A DNA stretch of 64,000 nucleotides from positions 1 through 64,000 of the forward strand of contig CAZAPG010000023.1 of assembly GCA_964486935.1 (NCBI GenBank), in the 5' to 3' direction. The first letter of the stretch is position 1; every line of letters begins with the position of its first letter. The notes below the pieces were generated by a model. It was not told where the DNA came from and did not search any database. It saw only the letters and a list, made by a program, of their open reading frames with translations. Made by a program: the position numbers and the translations under genes. The stretch comes from CAZAPG01 sp964486935. GTDB lineage: Bacteria; Chloroflexota; Anaerolineae; 4572-78; J111. Positions 7,786 to 17,437 of the stretch are shown in pieces.

Positions 7786-8853
7786 GTGAAAACCAGGCCG
7801 GTTTATTTGGGGTATGCTTTATTGATTTCTTTAGTATCGGTATTTCTCCTTTCAGCTTGTGGTGCGGCGGCGCCGGCGGCCCAGCAGCCTGCCGCCGAAG
7901 AACCAAAAGAACTTCAAAAGATCACGTTCCAGGCCGGTTATCTGCCACAGGGCAATATCAGCTTTGTTGCTGCCTATATTGCTAAAGAAAAAGGCTTTTT
8001 TGAGGAAAATGGTCTTGACGTAACAATCGACCACTCTTCGCCCGGTAGTGGCGAACAATGGCAGCGGCTGGCCGGAAAAGACATTCAGTTTACCACCGAC
8101 CCCGGTGAAAGCTTTGTCAAACGGATTACTTCTTCGCCAGACCAACCTTTTGTGAGCGTGGCTGTTTTTGGGCACGAAGGCGATCATGCTTTAATGGTTC
8201 TGGAAGATAGCGGCATCGACGATATAAGTGATTTGGAGGGCAAACTAGTAGGCTACAAAGGTGGCGAAGAACCTCCCTGGCTGCTGGCCATGCTGGTTGA
8301 TGCCGATTTGACGATTGACAATGTCAAGCTGGTGCAGGTGGGCTTTGACCCTCGCGTGCTGCTGCCCGATTATGGCGAAGGTCGAGTGGATGCTCTCCAG
8401 GTCTTTAAATCCAACGAGCCAGACATTCTGACCCGCCAGGGTTACAAAGTTCGTGTTTTCAAACCCGAAGATTATGACGTTCACTTTCTGGGCCAAACCT
8501 ATGTTACCCACCAGGATTTTGTCAAAAATGATCCTGAAATGGTCCGCAATTTTGTTCGCGCCACTATGAAAGGGCTTGATTACGCGCTTGATCCGGCCAA
8601 TAAAGACGAAGTAACAGATATCATTATGAAATATGCCGGGGCAGACGCGGATCGTGGCCACAACGAATTTATCTGGCAAACCGAAATTCAGTATGTCCAG
8701 TCAGACACCACAAAAGAGGTGGGGCTTGGCTACGCCAGCGACGAAGAGTGGCAGACTATGATGGATGTGATGGTTTCCTTTGGCGCAATCGAGAAGCCAC
8801 TTGACGTTGACAGAATATGGGACCCGCAATTTGTCGAGTCAATTTATAAATAG
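7786..8853 (+). CDS. ABC transporter substrate-binding lipoprotein, NMT1/THI5-like (SsuA/ThiY type)
   Basis: 355 residues. The N-terminus is a lipoprotein signal: basic start, hydrophobic stretch and a lipobox ending LLSAC, with the Cys at about residue 25. A low-complexity Ala/Pro/Gln linker follows. The body has the NMT1/THI5 pattern: an FQAGYLPQGNIS start near residue 46, AAYIAKEKGFFEENGLDV near 62 and GEGRVDALQVF near 205. This family binds pyrimidine precursors, taurine, sulfonates and related small molecules. The protein should be tethered to the outer face of the membrane and deliver ligand to the permease encoded upstream. GTG at 7786 is preferred because GAGGAGG ends 6 bases before it. 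The ATG at 7780 overlaps the ribosome site. The ligand is unknown and is probably the substrate of the island. Confidence 0.88.
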   Translation: MKTRPVYLGYALLISLVSVFLLSACGAAAPAAQQPAAEEPKELQKITFQAGYLPQGNISFVAAYIAKEKGFFEENGLDVTIDHSSPGSGEQWQRLAGKDIQFTTDPGESFVKRITSSPDQPFVSVAVFGHEGDHALMVLEDSGIDDISDLEGKLVGYKGGEEPPWLLAMLVDADLTIDNVKLVQVGFDPRVLLPDYGEGRVDALQVFKSNEPDILTRQGYKVRVFKPEDYDVHFLGQTYVTHQDFVKNDPEMVRNFVRATMKGLDYALDPANKDEVTDIIMKYAGADADRGHNEFIWQTEIQYVQSDTTKEVGLGYASDEEWQTMMDVMVSFGAIEKPLDVDRIWDPQFVESIYK

Positions 8854-8949
8854 CGGTGATGGGGTTTTGTGAGTTTATTGTGTTAGCGGCGGGCAGTTAA
8901 TCCCCTCGCTATAAGTTGATGAAGTTAGCCCGTCTTCCAGGGGGCAACG

Positions 8950-9663
8950 GTGAACGCTCAGATTAACGACTACGAAACACTGCTTGAACTTATTAAAAAA
9001 CGCAGAACGGTGCGGCTGTACGACCCCGAACGGCCCGTTAGTCCAGAGGATATCAAACGGGTTATTGAGGCTGCGCGCTGGGCGCCCACCGGGGCCAACT
9101 CACAACCATGCGAGTATATCATTGTCACCGAGCGAGCCATCTTGCAAAAAATTGACCAGGCTCTGCGCGAACGCCGTAAACGCCGTATGATGCTGCGGGC
9201 CAAGGCCCAGACTAAATACGTTACGCCCAGTAAAGATATGCTTGTTGACGGTAACGCCCTGATTGTGGTGTGCGGCGACCCCCGTATGCAACGGGCTTAC
9301 CCCTCTGCTCAGGAGGGTGATATTGCCGTAGCCGACCCTCTGCACGCCTACTATGCCACTTTTGGCGCTACCCTGGAGAACCTGCACCTGGCCGCCACCG
9401 CTCTGGGCCTTGGCATCGTTTGGATTAGCGTAGACCCCGATATGGAACACGTTTTGCGCCAGCTCCTCAATATTCCCGACATCCTTGAGGTTGTTTTCTG
9501 TTGTCCAATTGGGTATCCCTCCCGCCAACCTGCCGTACCTGCTCATCGCCCCCTGGAAGAGATTATTCACTGGGGCAAATATGATCCCGCCCGTTTGCGT
9601 AACGAAGCGCAAGTGAAACGCTGGCTAGAAGTTGAACGAGTTAGCGGATGGAAATCGAAATAA
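8950..9663 (+). CDS. nitroreductase-family FMN protein
   Basis: 237 residues with the nitroreductase fold: IKKRRTVRLYDPERPVSPEDI near the N-terminus (the FMN-phosphate-binding Arg cluster), AARWAPTGANSQPCEYIIV near residue 38, LENLHLAATALGLGIVWI near 140 and VFCCPIGYPS near 180. Members reduce nitro groups or quinones or oxidise C-C bonds using FMN and NAD(P)H. Some work in heterocycle or thioamide catabolism. The GTG start follows a GGGG-type ribosome site. The next gene starts 1 bp after its stop, so it belongs to the hyuB/hyuA transcription unit. The substrate cannot be told. Confidence 0.85.
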   Translation: MNAQINDYETLLELIKKRRTVRLYDPERPVSPEDIKRVIEAARWAPTGANSQPCEYIIVTERAILQKIDQALRERRKRRMMLRAKAQTKYVTPSKDMLVDGNALIVVCGDPRMQRAYPSAQEGDIAVADPLHAYYATFGATLENLHLAATALGLGIVWISVDPDMEHVLRQLLNIPDILEVVFCCPIGYPSRQPAVPAHRPLEEIIHWGKYDPARLRNEAQVKRWLEVERVSGWKSK

Positions 9664-9664
9664 T

Positions 9665-11383
9665 ATGAGTATGCCAGTCGATTCAATTTTGCTGTCTGTG
9701 CTGCGGCGACGCTTTAAATCGATAACCGAAGAGATGGGGCTAACCTTGCTGCGCACCTCGCGCTCGCCAATTTTGAGCGAAGCCCGCGATTTTGTGACCG
9801 GTTTATACGACGCTAACGGTAATATGCTGGAGCAAACAGAGTATATTCCGGTTCTTGCCTTTGCCTTACAGCCGGTCTGCAAGCAGATTATTGAATACTT
9901 TGACGATGAAATTTATCCTGGCGATGTTATTTTGCACAACGATGTTTTTTCTGGCGGCAACCAATTGGCTGATGTTGCCGTCTTCAAACCTGTATTTTTT
10001 GAAGAGCAGTTGGTAGCCTGGGTTGCCAGCAAAGGCCACCAGGCCGACGTGGGCGGCGCGGTGGCCGGCGGCTACAATCCGCAAGCCCGCGAGGTATGGC
10101 AAGAAGGGCTGCGCATTCCACCGGTTAAGCTTTACGAGCATGGCGTGTTGCGCCGCGATGTTTGGGACTTTATTTTTGCCAACATTCGCCTGTCGATTGT
10201 GCAAGAGGATATTCGAGCCGAGATTGGAAGCTGCACGGTTGGAGCCAGAAGGGTACAGGAACTGTTTGCCAGATATGGACGCGCCTGCATCGACACCCAT
10301 ATTAACGCGCTTTATAATGCCACCGAAGCCCAAATGCGTAGCGAAATCTCTGCTATCCCCGATGGCGTCTACCGGGGAGAAAGCACGGTCTTTTATGACG
10401 CAATCCGGGCCGAGAGCCGCATGAAGATTGTGGTTGAGGTAACCAAGCGCGGCGATGAGATTAGCTTTGATTATACCGGCACCGACCCACAAACCCCCGG
10501 ATTTGTAAATGCGCCACTGAGCACAACCATCTCAGGTCTGTTGCTGACCTTTTTAATGCTGGTCGACCCGGATATTCCCCATAATGCCGGACTGATGCGC
10601 CCCATCAAAGTTTACGTACCCGCAGGTTGTTTTTTAAATCCAACCTTTCCGGCAGCTACCACATTTGGCAACAGCCTGACCGGCCCTCACTCTGATGCCC
10701 TCTTTAAGGCGTTGGCCCAGGCGCTGCCCAACCGGGTAACGGCCGGCTGGAACCGGATGTTGGCCTGCAACATTGTTGGCTGGGATTGGCGCAATCAGCG
10801 ACGATTTGTGGATATTCTCTTTTTATCGCAAAAAGGAGGTTCCGGCGCTACTCACGGCGTAGACGGTTACGACCACATTGGCTTGATCAATTGTGCCGGT
10901 GGTATCCTGGCTCAGGATTACGAAATGCTTGAACTTCAGACGCCTAATTTTCTGCGACAGCACGAATACTGGCCAGACTCAGCCGGCGCCGGCGCCTGGC
11001 GGGGCGGCTTGGGGGTCGTCACCGAAATGGAATTGGATGGCGACGACAACGTGGCTGTTATATACGGCGACGGTATTAACGAAGAGGCGCGCGCTTTTGG
11101 CCTTTATGATGGCCGGCCGGGCACAATTAACCGCCTTGAACTGGAATATCCTGATGGCCGGGTGGTGGTTCCAAGAGCCAAGGATAAAATTGACGACATC
11201 CCCCGGGGAACAATTCTGAGGCAATGGGCCGGCGGCGGGGGCGGGTATGGCGACCCCAAGACCAGGCCCATCGACAAGATTCAGGCCGAAGTGCGCGATG
11301 GCCTGCTCTCGATAGAAAAAGCCAAATCGGAATACGGCGTAATGATTGATGGGGATAAAGCTTGGCGCAACGGGCACTTATGA
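9665..11383 (+). CDS. hyuB: HyuB-family hydantoinase/oxoprolinase/carboxylase subunit (first copy)
   Basis: 572 residues, collinear with hydantoinase B / N-methylhydantoinase subunit B / acetone carboxylase alpha core. Typical blocks are ITEEMGLTLLRTSRSPILSE near residue 20, GDVILHNDVFSGGNQLADVAVF near 85, SKGHQADVGG near 120, DYTGTDPQTPGFVNAPLST near 270 and a Gly-rich GGGGGYGDPKTRP near the C-terminus. Together with the HyuA partner (ATG overlapping its TGA by four bases) it forms an ATP-dependent enzyme that opens cyclic amides such as hydantoins or 5-oxoproline, or carboxylates ketones. ATG 9665 lies 1 bp after the nitroreductase stop. Which reaction applies here is open. The presence of an acetone-carboxylase-gamma-like gene downstream keeps the carboxylase option alive. 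Confidence 0.87.
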   Translation: MSMPVDSILLSVLRRRFKSITEEMGLTLLRTSRSPILSEARDFVTGLYDANGNMLEQTEYIPVLAFALQPVCKQIIEYFDDEIYPGDVILHNDVFSGGNQLADVAVFKPVFFEEQLVAWVASKGHQADVGGAVAGGYNPQAREVWQEGLRIPPVKLYEHGVLRRDVWDFIFANIRLSIVQEDIRAEIGSCTVGARRVQELFARYGRACIDTHINALYNATEAQMRSEISAIPDGVYRGESTVFYDAIRAESRMKIVVEVTKRGDEISFDYTGTDPQTPGFVNAPLSTTISGLLLTFLMLVDPDIPHNAGLMRPIKVYVPAGCFLNPTFPAATTFGNSLTGPHSDALFKALAQALPNRVTAGWNRMLACNIVGWDWRNQRRFVDILFLSQKGGSGATHGVDGYDHIGLINCAGGILAQDYEMLELQTPNFLRQHEYWPDSAGAGAWRGGLGVVTEMELDGDDNVAVIYGDGINEEARAFGLYDGRPGTINRLELEYPDGRVVVPRAKDKIDDIPRGTILRQWAGGGGGYGDPKTRPIDKIQAEVRDGLLSIEKAKSEYGVMIDGDKAWRNGHL

Positions 11384-13494
11384 GATATCGCATTGGCATT
11401 GATGTTGGTGGAACCTTTACCGACTTCCTGTTACTTGACTCAAACGGTAACGTCGCCGTGTATAAAACGTCCACTACGCCCGACGACCCGGCGGTGGGCT
11501 TGCTTAACGGTTTAGCGGAGATGGCTACTGAGCGTGGTATGTCGCTGCCCGATTTTGTGCAGACCGTTGATGTGATTGTGCATGGTACAACAGTAGCTAC
11601 CAATGCCGTCCTGACCGGTAATGGGGTTTCGACCGGCCTGCTCACAACTCGCGGCTTTCGTGATGCCCTGCAAATGCGGCGGGGTATTCGCGAGGCCCAG
11701 TATAACAACCGCTATACGGCCCCCGAACCATTGGTTCCGCGCTATCTGCGGCAAACAGTACGCGAACGCATAGACTATCGCGGCCAGGTTAGGCTGGCTC
11801 TGGATGAGACGGACGTTTCAAATGTAATTGAGAACTTTAAAGAAGCCGGCGTCGATGCCGTGGCTATCTGTTTTATGCATGCCCACGCTAATGCGTCTCA
11901 CGAGCAGCAGGCGGCCCAAATGTTGCAACGCGAATTCCCAGAAGTTTATCTGTCTGTATCCTCAGAACTATTGCCGCAAATTCGTTTCTACGACCGCACC
12001 AGCACCACCGTTTTGAACGCTTTTGTGGGGCCATTGGTGCAGCGATATTTAGAACGATTAACGGCTCGGCTGTTTGAGATGGGGTTTGCCGGCGTGTTAC
12101 TTATTATGCAGTCAAACGGCGGCGTGGCCGCGCCCGATGTTACCATGCGCATGGCGGCCAATACCCTGCTCTCCGGCCCGGCTGCCGGTCCTGTGGCCGG
12201 CTTAAGCTTTGTCGAGCCGCACGGTTACTCGGATTGCATCACCGTTGATATGGGTGGGACCAGTTTTGACGCCGCCCTGATTGTTGACCGGCAGCCGCAC
12301 GTAGTTACAGATGGCCGGATTAACGGCCACTTGCTGGCCCTGCCCATGCTAGATATCCACACTATTGGCGCGGGCGGAGGGAGCATCGGCTGGATCGACT
12401 CCGGAGGGTTCTTGCGCATGGGGCCGCAAAGTGCGGGCGCGATGCCCGGCCCCGCCTGTTATGGGCGTGGCGGCGCCCGGCCCACCAGCACCGACGCCGA
12501 CCTGGTTCTGGGCTATCTCACCCCCGACTTCTTTCTGGGCGGCAAGCTAAATCTCTATCCCGGCCTGGCGCGAACCGCTATTGCCCAACATGTCGCCCAA
12601 CCATTGGGAATGAGCATTGAAGAGGCTGCTGCCGGAATGTATGCGGTAATTAACAACAACATGGCCGATGGGATTCGCGCAATTTCTATACAGCGTGGTT
12701 ACGATCCGCGCGATTTTCCGCTGGTGGTAGCCGGCGGGGCCGGCCCCATCCATGCGGCGGTAATTGCCCAAGAACTTGAGATACCGCTGTTGCTAATCCC
12801 CCGGGCCTCGTCAATTTTTTGCGCGGCGGGGATGTTGCTGTCGGACCTGAAGCACAATTACGTGCGCACCTTTCCAACGGCGCTGAATGCGCTTGATGAA
12901 CACGTGTTGCGCGATCTGTGTACAACTATGGCCGCCGAAGCTTACAAAACGCTAAGCGCCGAACATGTTGAGCCGGAGCGACAACACCTGCACTTTTCGC
13001 TCGACTTGCGTTCCGTGGGCCAGTTTCACGAGGTCAATATTCCACTGTTAACATCAGAAATCGAGACCTTTGACCGGCACGCAATTATTGACCGTTTTCA
13101 GGCACGTCACGACCAGCTATATGGCTATTCGGTGCCGGAAACGCCACTGGAACTGGTTTCAATCCGATTAACAGCCATTGGCGAAACAGAAAAACCGCGC
13201 TTGCCGCGCCAGCAACGTCAATCGCCTGACGCCGAGCGCGCCATGCGGGGTCAGCGCCACGTTTATTCGCCAGACAAGCGAAACTTTGAACTTGTACCGG
13301 TATATAACGGTGATGAGTTGAATTACGGCAACCGCGTGACGGGTCCGGCCATTATCGAGCAAGTTACCACAACCATTTTTGTGCCTTCCTCGTATCAGGT
13401 TGTATGCGACCCATTTGGAAGCTTTGCGATGTTCTTAAAAAGCCGCGCGGACCAGTTTGAAACCCGGTTTATCGAAGCTGAATTTCCAATTTAA
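11380..13494 (+). CDS. hyuA: HyuA-family hydantoinase/oxoprolinase/carboxylase subunit (first copy)
   Basis: 704 residues. An actin-like ATPase N-terminus begins at residue 5 (GIDVGGTFTDF), VHGTTVATNAVL lies near 68, and a second phosphate-binding segment TVDMGGTSFDAALI lies near 290. After it come the IGAGGGSIGWID and GPQSAGAMPGPACYG blocks and RGYDPRDFPLVVAGGAGP near 445. The Hydant_A_N, Hydantoinase_A and C-terminal domains are all present at normal length. The subunit binds ATP and activates the substrate carbonyl by phosphorylation. The start overlaps the hyuB stop (ATGA), so the two are translationally coupled. A second, diverged pair lies at 19236-21113 and 22634-24721. Confidence 0.88.
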   Translation: MRYRIGIDVGGTFTDFLLLDSNGNVAVYKTSTTPDDPAVGLLNGLAEMATERGMSLPDFVQTVDVIVHGTTVATNAVLTGNGVSTGLLTTRGFRDALQMRRGIREAQYNNRYTAPEPLVPRYLRQTVRERIDYRGQVRLALDETDVSNVIENFKEAGVDAVAICFMHAHANASHEQQAAQMLQREFPEVYLSVSSELLPQIRFYDRTSTTVLNAFVGPLVQRYLERLTARLFEMGFAGVLLIMQSNGGVAAPDVTMRMAANTLLSGPAAGPVAGLSFVEPHGYSDCITVDMGGTSFDAALIVDRQPHVVTDGRINGHLLALPMLDIHTIGAGGGSIGWIDSGGFLRMGPQSAGAMPGPACYGRGGARPTSTDADLVLGYLTPDFFLGGKLNLYPGLARTAIAQHVAQPLGMSIEEAAAGMYAVINNNMADGIRAISIQRGYDPRDFPLVVAGGAGPIHAAVIAQELEIPLLLIPRASSIFCAAGMLLSDLKHNYVRTFPTALNALDEHVLRDLCTTMAAEAYKTLSAEHVEPERQHLHFSLDLRSVGQFHEVNIPLLTSEIETFDRHAIIDRFQARHDQLYGYSVPETPLELVSIRLTAIGETEKPRLPRQQRQSPDAERAMRGQRHVYSPDKRNFELVPVYNGDELNYGNRVTGPAIIEQVTTTIFVPSSYQVVCDPFGSFAMFLKSRADQFETRFIEAEFPI

Positions 13495-13547
13495 CAGTTG
13501 GCAGATCAAGCCACCCGCATTTTTGAACAGGCATATTAGGGAGGATT

Positions 13548-14054
13548 GTGGACTTGGATCAATCAATGAACAAACTTGTGACATTACATGTCAACGGTGA
13601 AGTGCTTCAAACGGTTTGCCCGCCGCATGAAACGCTGCTGGAAACCTTGCGCGAGCGGCTGAACCTGACGGGCACCAAGCACGGCTGCGAATTGGGTGAG
13701 TGTAGCGCCTGTGCCGTAATAGTTGATGGCGAACCGCTTCTCTCTTGCCTTACCTTGACAGCAGCCGTACAGGGACGCCAGATTCTAACAATTGAGGGCG
13801 TAGGCCAAAACGGCAAACCCCATCCGCTGCAAATAGCCATTGCTGAATCAGGGGCGGCCCAATGTGGTTATTGTACCCCGGGGATGGTGCTCACAGCCAA
13901 AGTACTGCTCGACGAGAAACCCAGGCCCTCGCGTGAGGAAATTCGCGAGGCAATCGCCGGCAATATCTGTCGTTGCACCGGGTATGTTCAGATTGTGGAT
14001 GCTATTGAGTTGGCTACAAAGCGATTACACGAACATAAGACGGAGACCTCATGA
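13548..14054 (+). CDS. [2Fe-2S] subunit of a xanthine-oxidase-family molybdenum enzyme (HcrC/CoxS-like)
   Basis: 168 residues. The plant-type [2Fe-2S] motif GCELGECSACAVIVDG (around residues 46-61) and the second all-helical cluster motif CGYCTPGM ... NICRCTGY (around 105-145) are both present, with eight Cys ligands in place. This is the electron-transfer subunit of a three-subunit hydroxylase or dehydroxylase. Its TGA overlaps the next ATG (large subunit). The start is uncertain. AGGGAGG (13538-13544) is only 3 nt from GTG 13548, 9 nt from an in-frame TTG (13554) and 21 nt from ATG 13566. All give the same domain. Confidence 0.9.
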   Translation: MDLDQSMNKLVTLHVNGEVLQTVCPPHETLLETLRERLNLTGTKHGCELGECSACAVIVDGEPLLSCLTLTAAVQGRQILTIEGVGQNGKPHPLQIAIAESGAAQCGYCTPGMVLTAKVLLDEKPRPSREEIREAIAGNICRCTGYVQIVDAIELATKRLHEHKTETS

Positions 14055-16420
14055 GCGAGTTCAGGATAATTGGCCACTCGCGCCGCAAAATTGATGCGAT
14101 AGCCAAAACAACCGGCGCTGCCAAATATACCGACGATATTTTTCTGCCGCGTATGGCCTATGCCCGGCTTCTGCGCAGTATTTACCCGCACGCACTCATT
14201 CGCTCCATTGATGTTGAGCCGGCGCTGCGGCTGCCAGGTGTGCTGGCCGTTATTACCGGGCGCGATTTGCCCCGGCCCTTTGGCGTGCTGCCTAAAAATG
14301 AAGACGAAACTGCCATGGCCATCGACCGGGTGCGCTATATTGGCGAGCCGGTGGCCGCTGTAGCAGCCATCGACGAGGCCACAGCCGAACGGGCTTGCGA
14401 GTTGATTAAGGTTGATTACGAGCCTTTAGACCCCATTTTAACCATTGAACAGGCTCTGGCTCCCGGAACCGGTTCGATTCATGAGTGGACGCGCCAGCCC
14501 AACGCGCACAAAACCGTAGCCCTGGAGTTTGGCGATGTGGAGGCCGCCTTTGCCAGAGCCGATTACGTTCGGGAAGATACCTTTTTCTACGAGGGCAGCA
14601 ATCATGTGGCTCTGGAACAGCACGCCACGGTAGCTCATTTTGATGAAGATGAAAAATTAACGGTCTGGTCGGGCACCCAGGTGCCTCACTATCTGCATCG
14701 AGGCATGAGCAACGTCTTGGGGCTGCCCAGTAGTCACGTTCGGGTTATTGTGCCGGCCGTGGGCGGCGGCTTTGGCGGCAAGAGCGAACCCTTTGGCTTT
14801 GAGTTCTGTGTGGCCGAACTTTCGCGCCGCACCGGGCGTCCGGTAAAAATCTCATTAACCCGAGAAGAAGTCTACTATACTCACCGGGGGCGTCATCCGG
14901 CCAAAATGTGGTTTAAGACCGGCATCAACAAGGACGGCTCTTTGACCGGCCTGGCGGTACGAATGTTTCTGGATGGCGGCGCGTTTAGCAGCTTTGGCAT
15001 TGCCACAACATACTACGCCGGCTCTCTGTTGCCGCTCACCTACAAGCTGCCAAACTACAAATACGAGGGGATTCGCGTTTTTACCAACAAACCGCCCTGT
15101 GGCCCCAAACGCGGACACGGCGCTCCCCAGCCCCGTTTTGGCTGGGAAATTCAACTGGATAAAATTGCCGAAGAGTTGGGAATGGACCCGCTTGATTTGC
15201 GGATGCGCAACTTAATCGAGCCAGACTCAACCACTATAAATTCTCTGCGGGTGACAAGTTGCGGTTTGCGCGAGTGTCTACAAAAAGCAGCCGAGGCCTC
15301 GGAATGGTACCAACGGCGAGACAAATTGCCGCCCGGCAAAGGATTGGGGCTGGCTGTAAGCGCCTACTTAAGTGGAACCGGCAGCACAATGTGGCACCCC
15401 CATTTGCCCCATGCCGGGGCCTATGTGCAGTTAGACCGCGGTGGTGGAGTAACCGTGTTTTGCGGCAGCGCCGAAATTGGACAGGGGTCATACCATTTGC
15501 TGGCCGCAATTGTGGCCGAAGAGTTAGGACTCTACCCCGAAGATGTGCGGGTGGTGGCGGGCGACACCGGCCTGACGCCCATTGACCTGGGCAGCTATTC
15601 CAGCCGGGTAACATTTATGACCGGCAACGCCGTTCTGCAAGCGATTGGGCAGTTGCGGGACAAGCTCTTTAAGGTTGCCGCCGACGTTCTGGAAGTGCCG
15701 GCTGATGACCTGGCCATTGACGATTATCGAATTTACGATATCAACGATACGGCCAACTCAATCGCCTACGTTGATGTTGTAGTGAGGGCCGAGGCCAGGT
15801 TCGGCACGTTAGGCGCTACCGGAAGCTACTCTCCGCCGCGCCTGGGCGGTAATTATCGAGGGGCTGTTATCGGTACTTCGCCCGCCTATAGCTACAGCGT
15901 CTGCATTGCCGAAGTTTCGTGCGACCTTGAGAGCGGAGCCATCAGCGTAGATAAAATGTGGGTGGCTCACGACTGCGGCCGGGCCTTGAATCCGGCCCTG
16001 GTCGAGGGCCAGATTCAGGGCTGCGCCTATATGGGCATTGGCGAAGCTTTGATGGAGGCGCAGGTTTTTGACAAACGCGGCCTGCACCTGGCCCCGTCGA
16101 TGTTGGAGTATCAGTTGCCAACCTCCCTGGAGACGCCCGATATTCAAGCAATCATTGTCGAGTCAATCGACGCCGAAGGCCCGTATGGCGCCAAAGAGGC
16201 CGGCGAAGGCCCGGAAAATCCTATCGTTCCGGCCATTTCCAATGCCGTGTATCAGGCCACGGGAGTGCGGTTTGACGACATTCCGCTCCACGCGCATAAG
16301 GTTTACGCTGCGCTCCACGGCAAAGCCACGGCGCGCGCGGCGGCAATTACCCTGCCAGATTATGCCTTCCCGGAGCCGGAGCGTCCGGCCGCGCGCGAGT
16401 ATGGAGGCGAGTCGCCATGA
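14051..16420 (+). CDS. molybdopterin-binding large subunit, xanthine-oxidase family (HcrA/CoxL-like)
   Basis: 789 residues with the aldehyde oxidase/xanthine dehydrogenase a/b hammerhead domain first (SRRKIDAIAKTTGAAKYTDDI, near residues 10-30), then the molybdopterin domain with AVGGGFGGKSEPFGFE near 236. Other blocks are RGHGAPQPRFGWEIQLD near 355, a Gly/Ser-rich GSAEIGQGSYH near 475 and the C-terminal catalytic-Glu region GAKEAGEGPENPIVPAISNAV near 715. The subunit carries the Mo-pterin cofactor and the substrate site. Family members hydroxylate aromatic or N-heteroaromatic rings, or (4-hydroxybenzoyl-CoA reductase) remove a phenolic hydroxyl. The partner at 16417 has the special iron-sulfur loop of the latter group. 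Four-base overlaps with both neighbours indicate a single translational unit. Substrate unknown. Confidence 0.9.
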   Translation: MSEFRIIGHSRRKIDAIAKTTGAAKYTDDIFLPRMAYARLLRSIYPHALIRSIDVEPALRLPGVLAVITGRDLPRPFGVLPKNEDETAMAIDRVRYIGEPVAAVAAIDEATAERACELIKVDYEPLDPILTIEQALAPGTGSIHEWTRQPNAHKTVALEFGDVEAAFARADYVREDTFFYEGSNHVALEQHATVAHFDEDEKLTVWSGTQVPHYLHRGMSNVLGLPSSHVRVIVPAVGGGFGGKSEPFGFEFCVAELSRRTGRPVKISLTREEVYYTHRGRHPAKMWFKTGINKDGSLTGLAVRMFLDGGAFSSFGIATTYYAGSLLPLTYKLPNYKYEGIRVFTNKPPCGPKRGHGAPQPRFGWEIQLDKIAEELGMDPLDLRMRNLIEPDSTTINSLRVTSCGLRECLQKAAEASEWYQRRDKLPPGKGLGLAVSAYLSGTGSTMWHPHLPHAGAYVQLDRGGGVTVFCGSAEIGQGSYHLLAAIVAEELGLYPEDVRVVAGDTGLTPIDLGSYSSRVTFMTGNAVLQAIGQLRDKLFKVAADVLEVPADDLAIDDYRIYDINDTANSIAYVDVVVRAEARFGTLGATGSYSPPRLGGNYRGAVIGTSPAYSYSVCIAEVSCDLESGAISVDKMWVAHDCGRALNPALVEGQIQGCAYMGIGEALMEAQVFDKRGLHLAPSMLEYQLPTSLETPDIQAIIVESIDAEGPYGAKEAGEGPENPIVPAISNAVYQATGVRFDDIPLHAHKVYAALHGKATARAAAITLPDYAFPEPERPAAREYGGESP

Positions 16421-17406
16421 TGCGTTTACCCTCATTTCAATATTTGACGCCGGAGACGCTGGAGCAGGCTGTGCAGATGTTGTCCGAGGCCGGCCCGGCG
16501 GCCCGGCTGGTTGCCGGCGGTACCGATTTATACCCCAATATGAAACGCCGTCAGGTTAATCCTGGGGTGGTGGTGGGCTTGCAGACGGTGCGCGAGTTGG
16601 ATTTTGTGCGCCAAAATCACAACGGCGGAGTAAGTATTGGGGCCGGAACTACGCTGACCCGCCTGCACAAGCACCCGCTTATTCAAGCGCATTATCCGGC
16701 CATAGCCGGGGCAATTCTAACTATTTCTACCCCCTTGCTGCGCAATATGGGAACCATCGGCGGTAATCTATGCCTGGATACGCGCTGTCACTTCCTCAAT
16801 CAAACCTTTTTCTGGCGACAGGCCATTGGCTCGTGCATGAAAGCCGAAAGCGATATTTGCCGGGTCGCGCCGGGTGGTTCGCGCTGCTGGGCCATTACTT
16901 CCGCCGACCTGCCGCCCTTGCTGATTGCCCTAAATAGCCAGATTAGATTAATCGGGCCGCGTGGGGAGCGGGTGCTTCCCCTGGCAGAATTATACCGGGA
17001 CGATGGCATTGACTATTTGGCCAAATCGCCGGATGAGATTTTGGCCGAAATCATAATCCCCCCGGCCAACGGCGTCCGCGCCACTTATTTGAAACTGCGG
17101 CGGCGCGGCACGTTCGACTTTCCGGCCCTGGGGGTGGCTGCCGCCCTGCATCTCTCCTCCGACGGCAAGTGCGAATCCGCCCGAATTGTGCTGGGAGCCG
17201 TGACATCCAGTCCATTAGATATGGAAGAGGCCCAAACCCTGGTTGGCGAGAAATTGACCCCGGATGTTATCGAGTCACTCTCCGGGGCCATTATGCGCCA
17301 GGCCAGGCCGTTACATTTGGCCGACTACACCCACTCTTACCGCAAACAGATGGTGAGCCTGTATGTCAAACGAGCATTGGCGCAGTTGGTCAAAGATATA
17401 ATGTAA
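16417..17406 (+). CDS. FAD-binding subunit with extra [4Fe-4S] loop, 4-hydroxybenzoyl-CoA reductase beta type (HcrB-like)
   Basis: 329 residues of the CO dehydrogenase/xanthine dehydrogenase FAD-binding family: RLVAGGTDLYPNMKRR near residue 29, ISTPLLRNMGTIGGNLCLDTRC near 104 and a CO_deh_flav_C domain in the last 100 residues. A Cys-rich insertion gives C119, C124, C140, C148 and C157. The spacing 16-8-9 for C124-C140-C148-C157 equals, as I recall it, that of the four [4Fe-4S] ligands in the Thauera HcrB subunit. Ordinary xanthine dehydrogenases lack this loop. It allows electrons to enter from a low-potential donor such as ferredoxin, so the enzyme may work reductively. The start overlaps the HcrA-like stop by four bases. 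Confidence 0.88.
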   Translation: MMRLPSFQYLTPETLEQAVQMLSEAGPAARLVAGGTDLYPNMKRRQVNPGVVVGLQTVRELDFVRQNHNGGVSIGAGTTLTRLHKHPLIQAHYPAIAGAILTISTPLLRNMGTIGGNLCLDTRCHFLNQTFFWRQAIGSCMKAESDICRVAPGGSRCWAITSADLPPLLIALNSQIRLIGPRGERVLPLAELYRDDGIDYLAKSPDEILAEIIIPPANGVRATYLKLRRRGTFDFPALGVAAALHLSSDGKCESARIVLGAVTSSPLDMEEAQTLVGEKLTPDVIESLSGAIMRQARPLHLADYTHSYRKQMVSLYVKRALAQLVKDIM

Positions 17407-17437
17407 AGTTTGTTGATTAGTTGAGTGAGGTAGTTAA

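Noticed and set aside
14855..15614. Long opposite-strand frames over the Mo-enzyme, HyuB and men genes
   Set aside because: They are shadows of G/C-rich coding sequence with no ribosome sites or family similarity.
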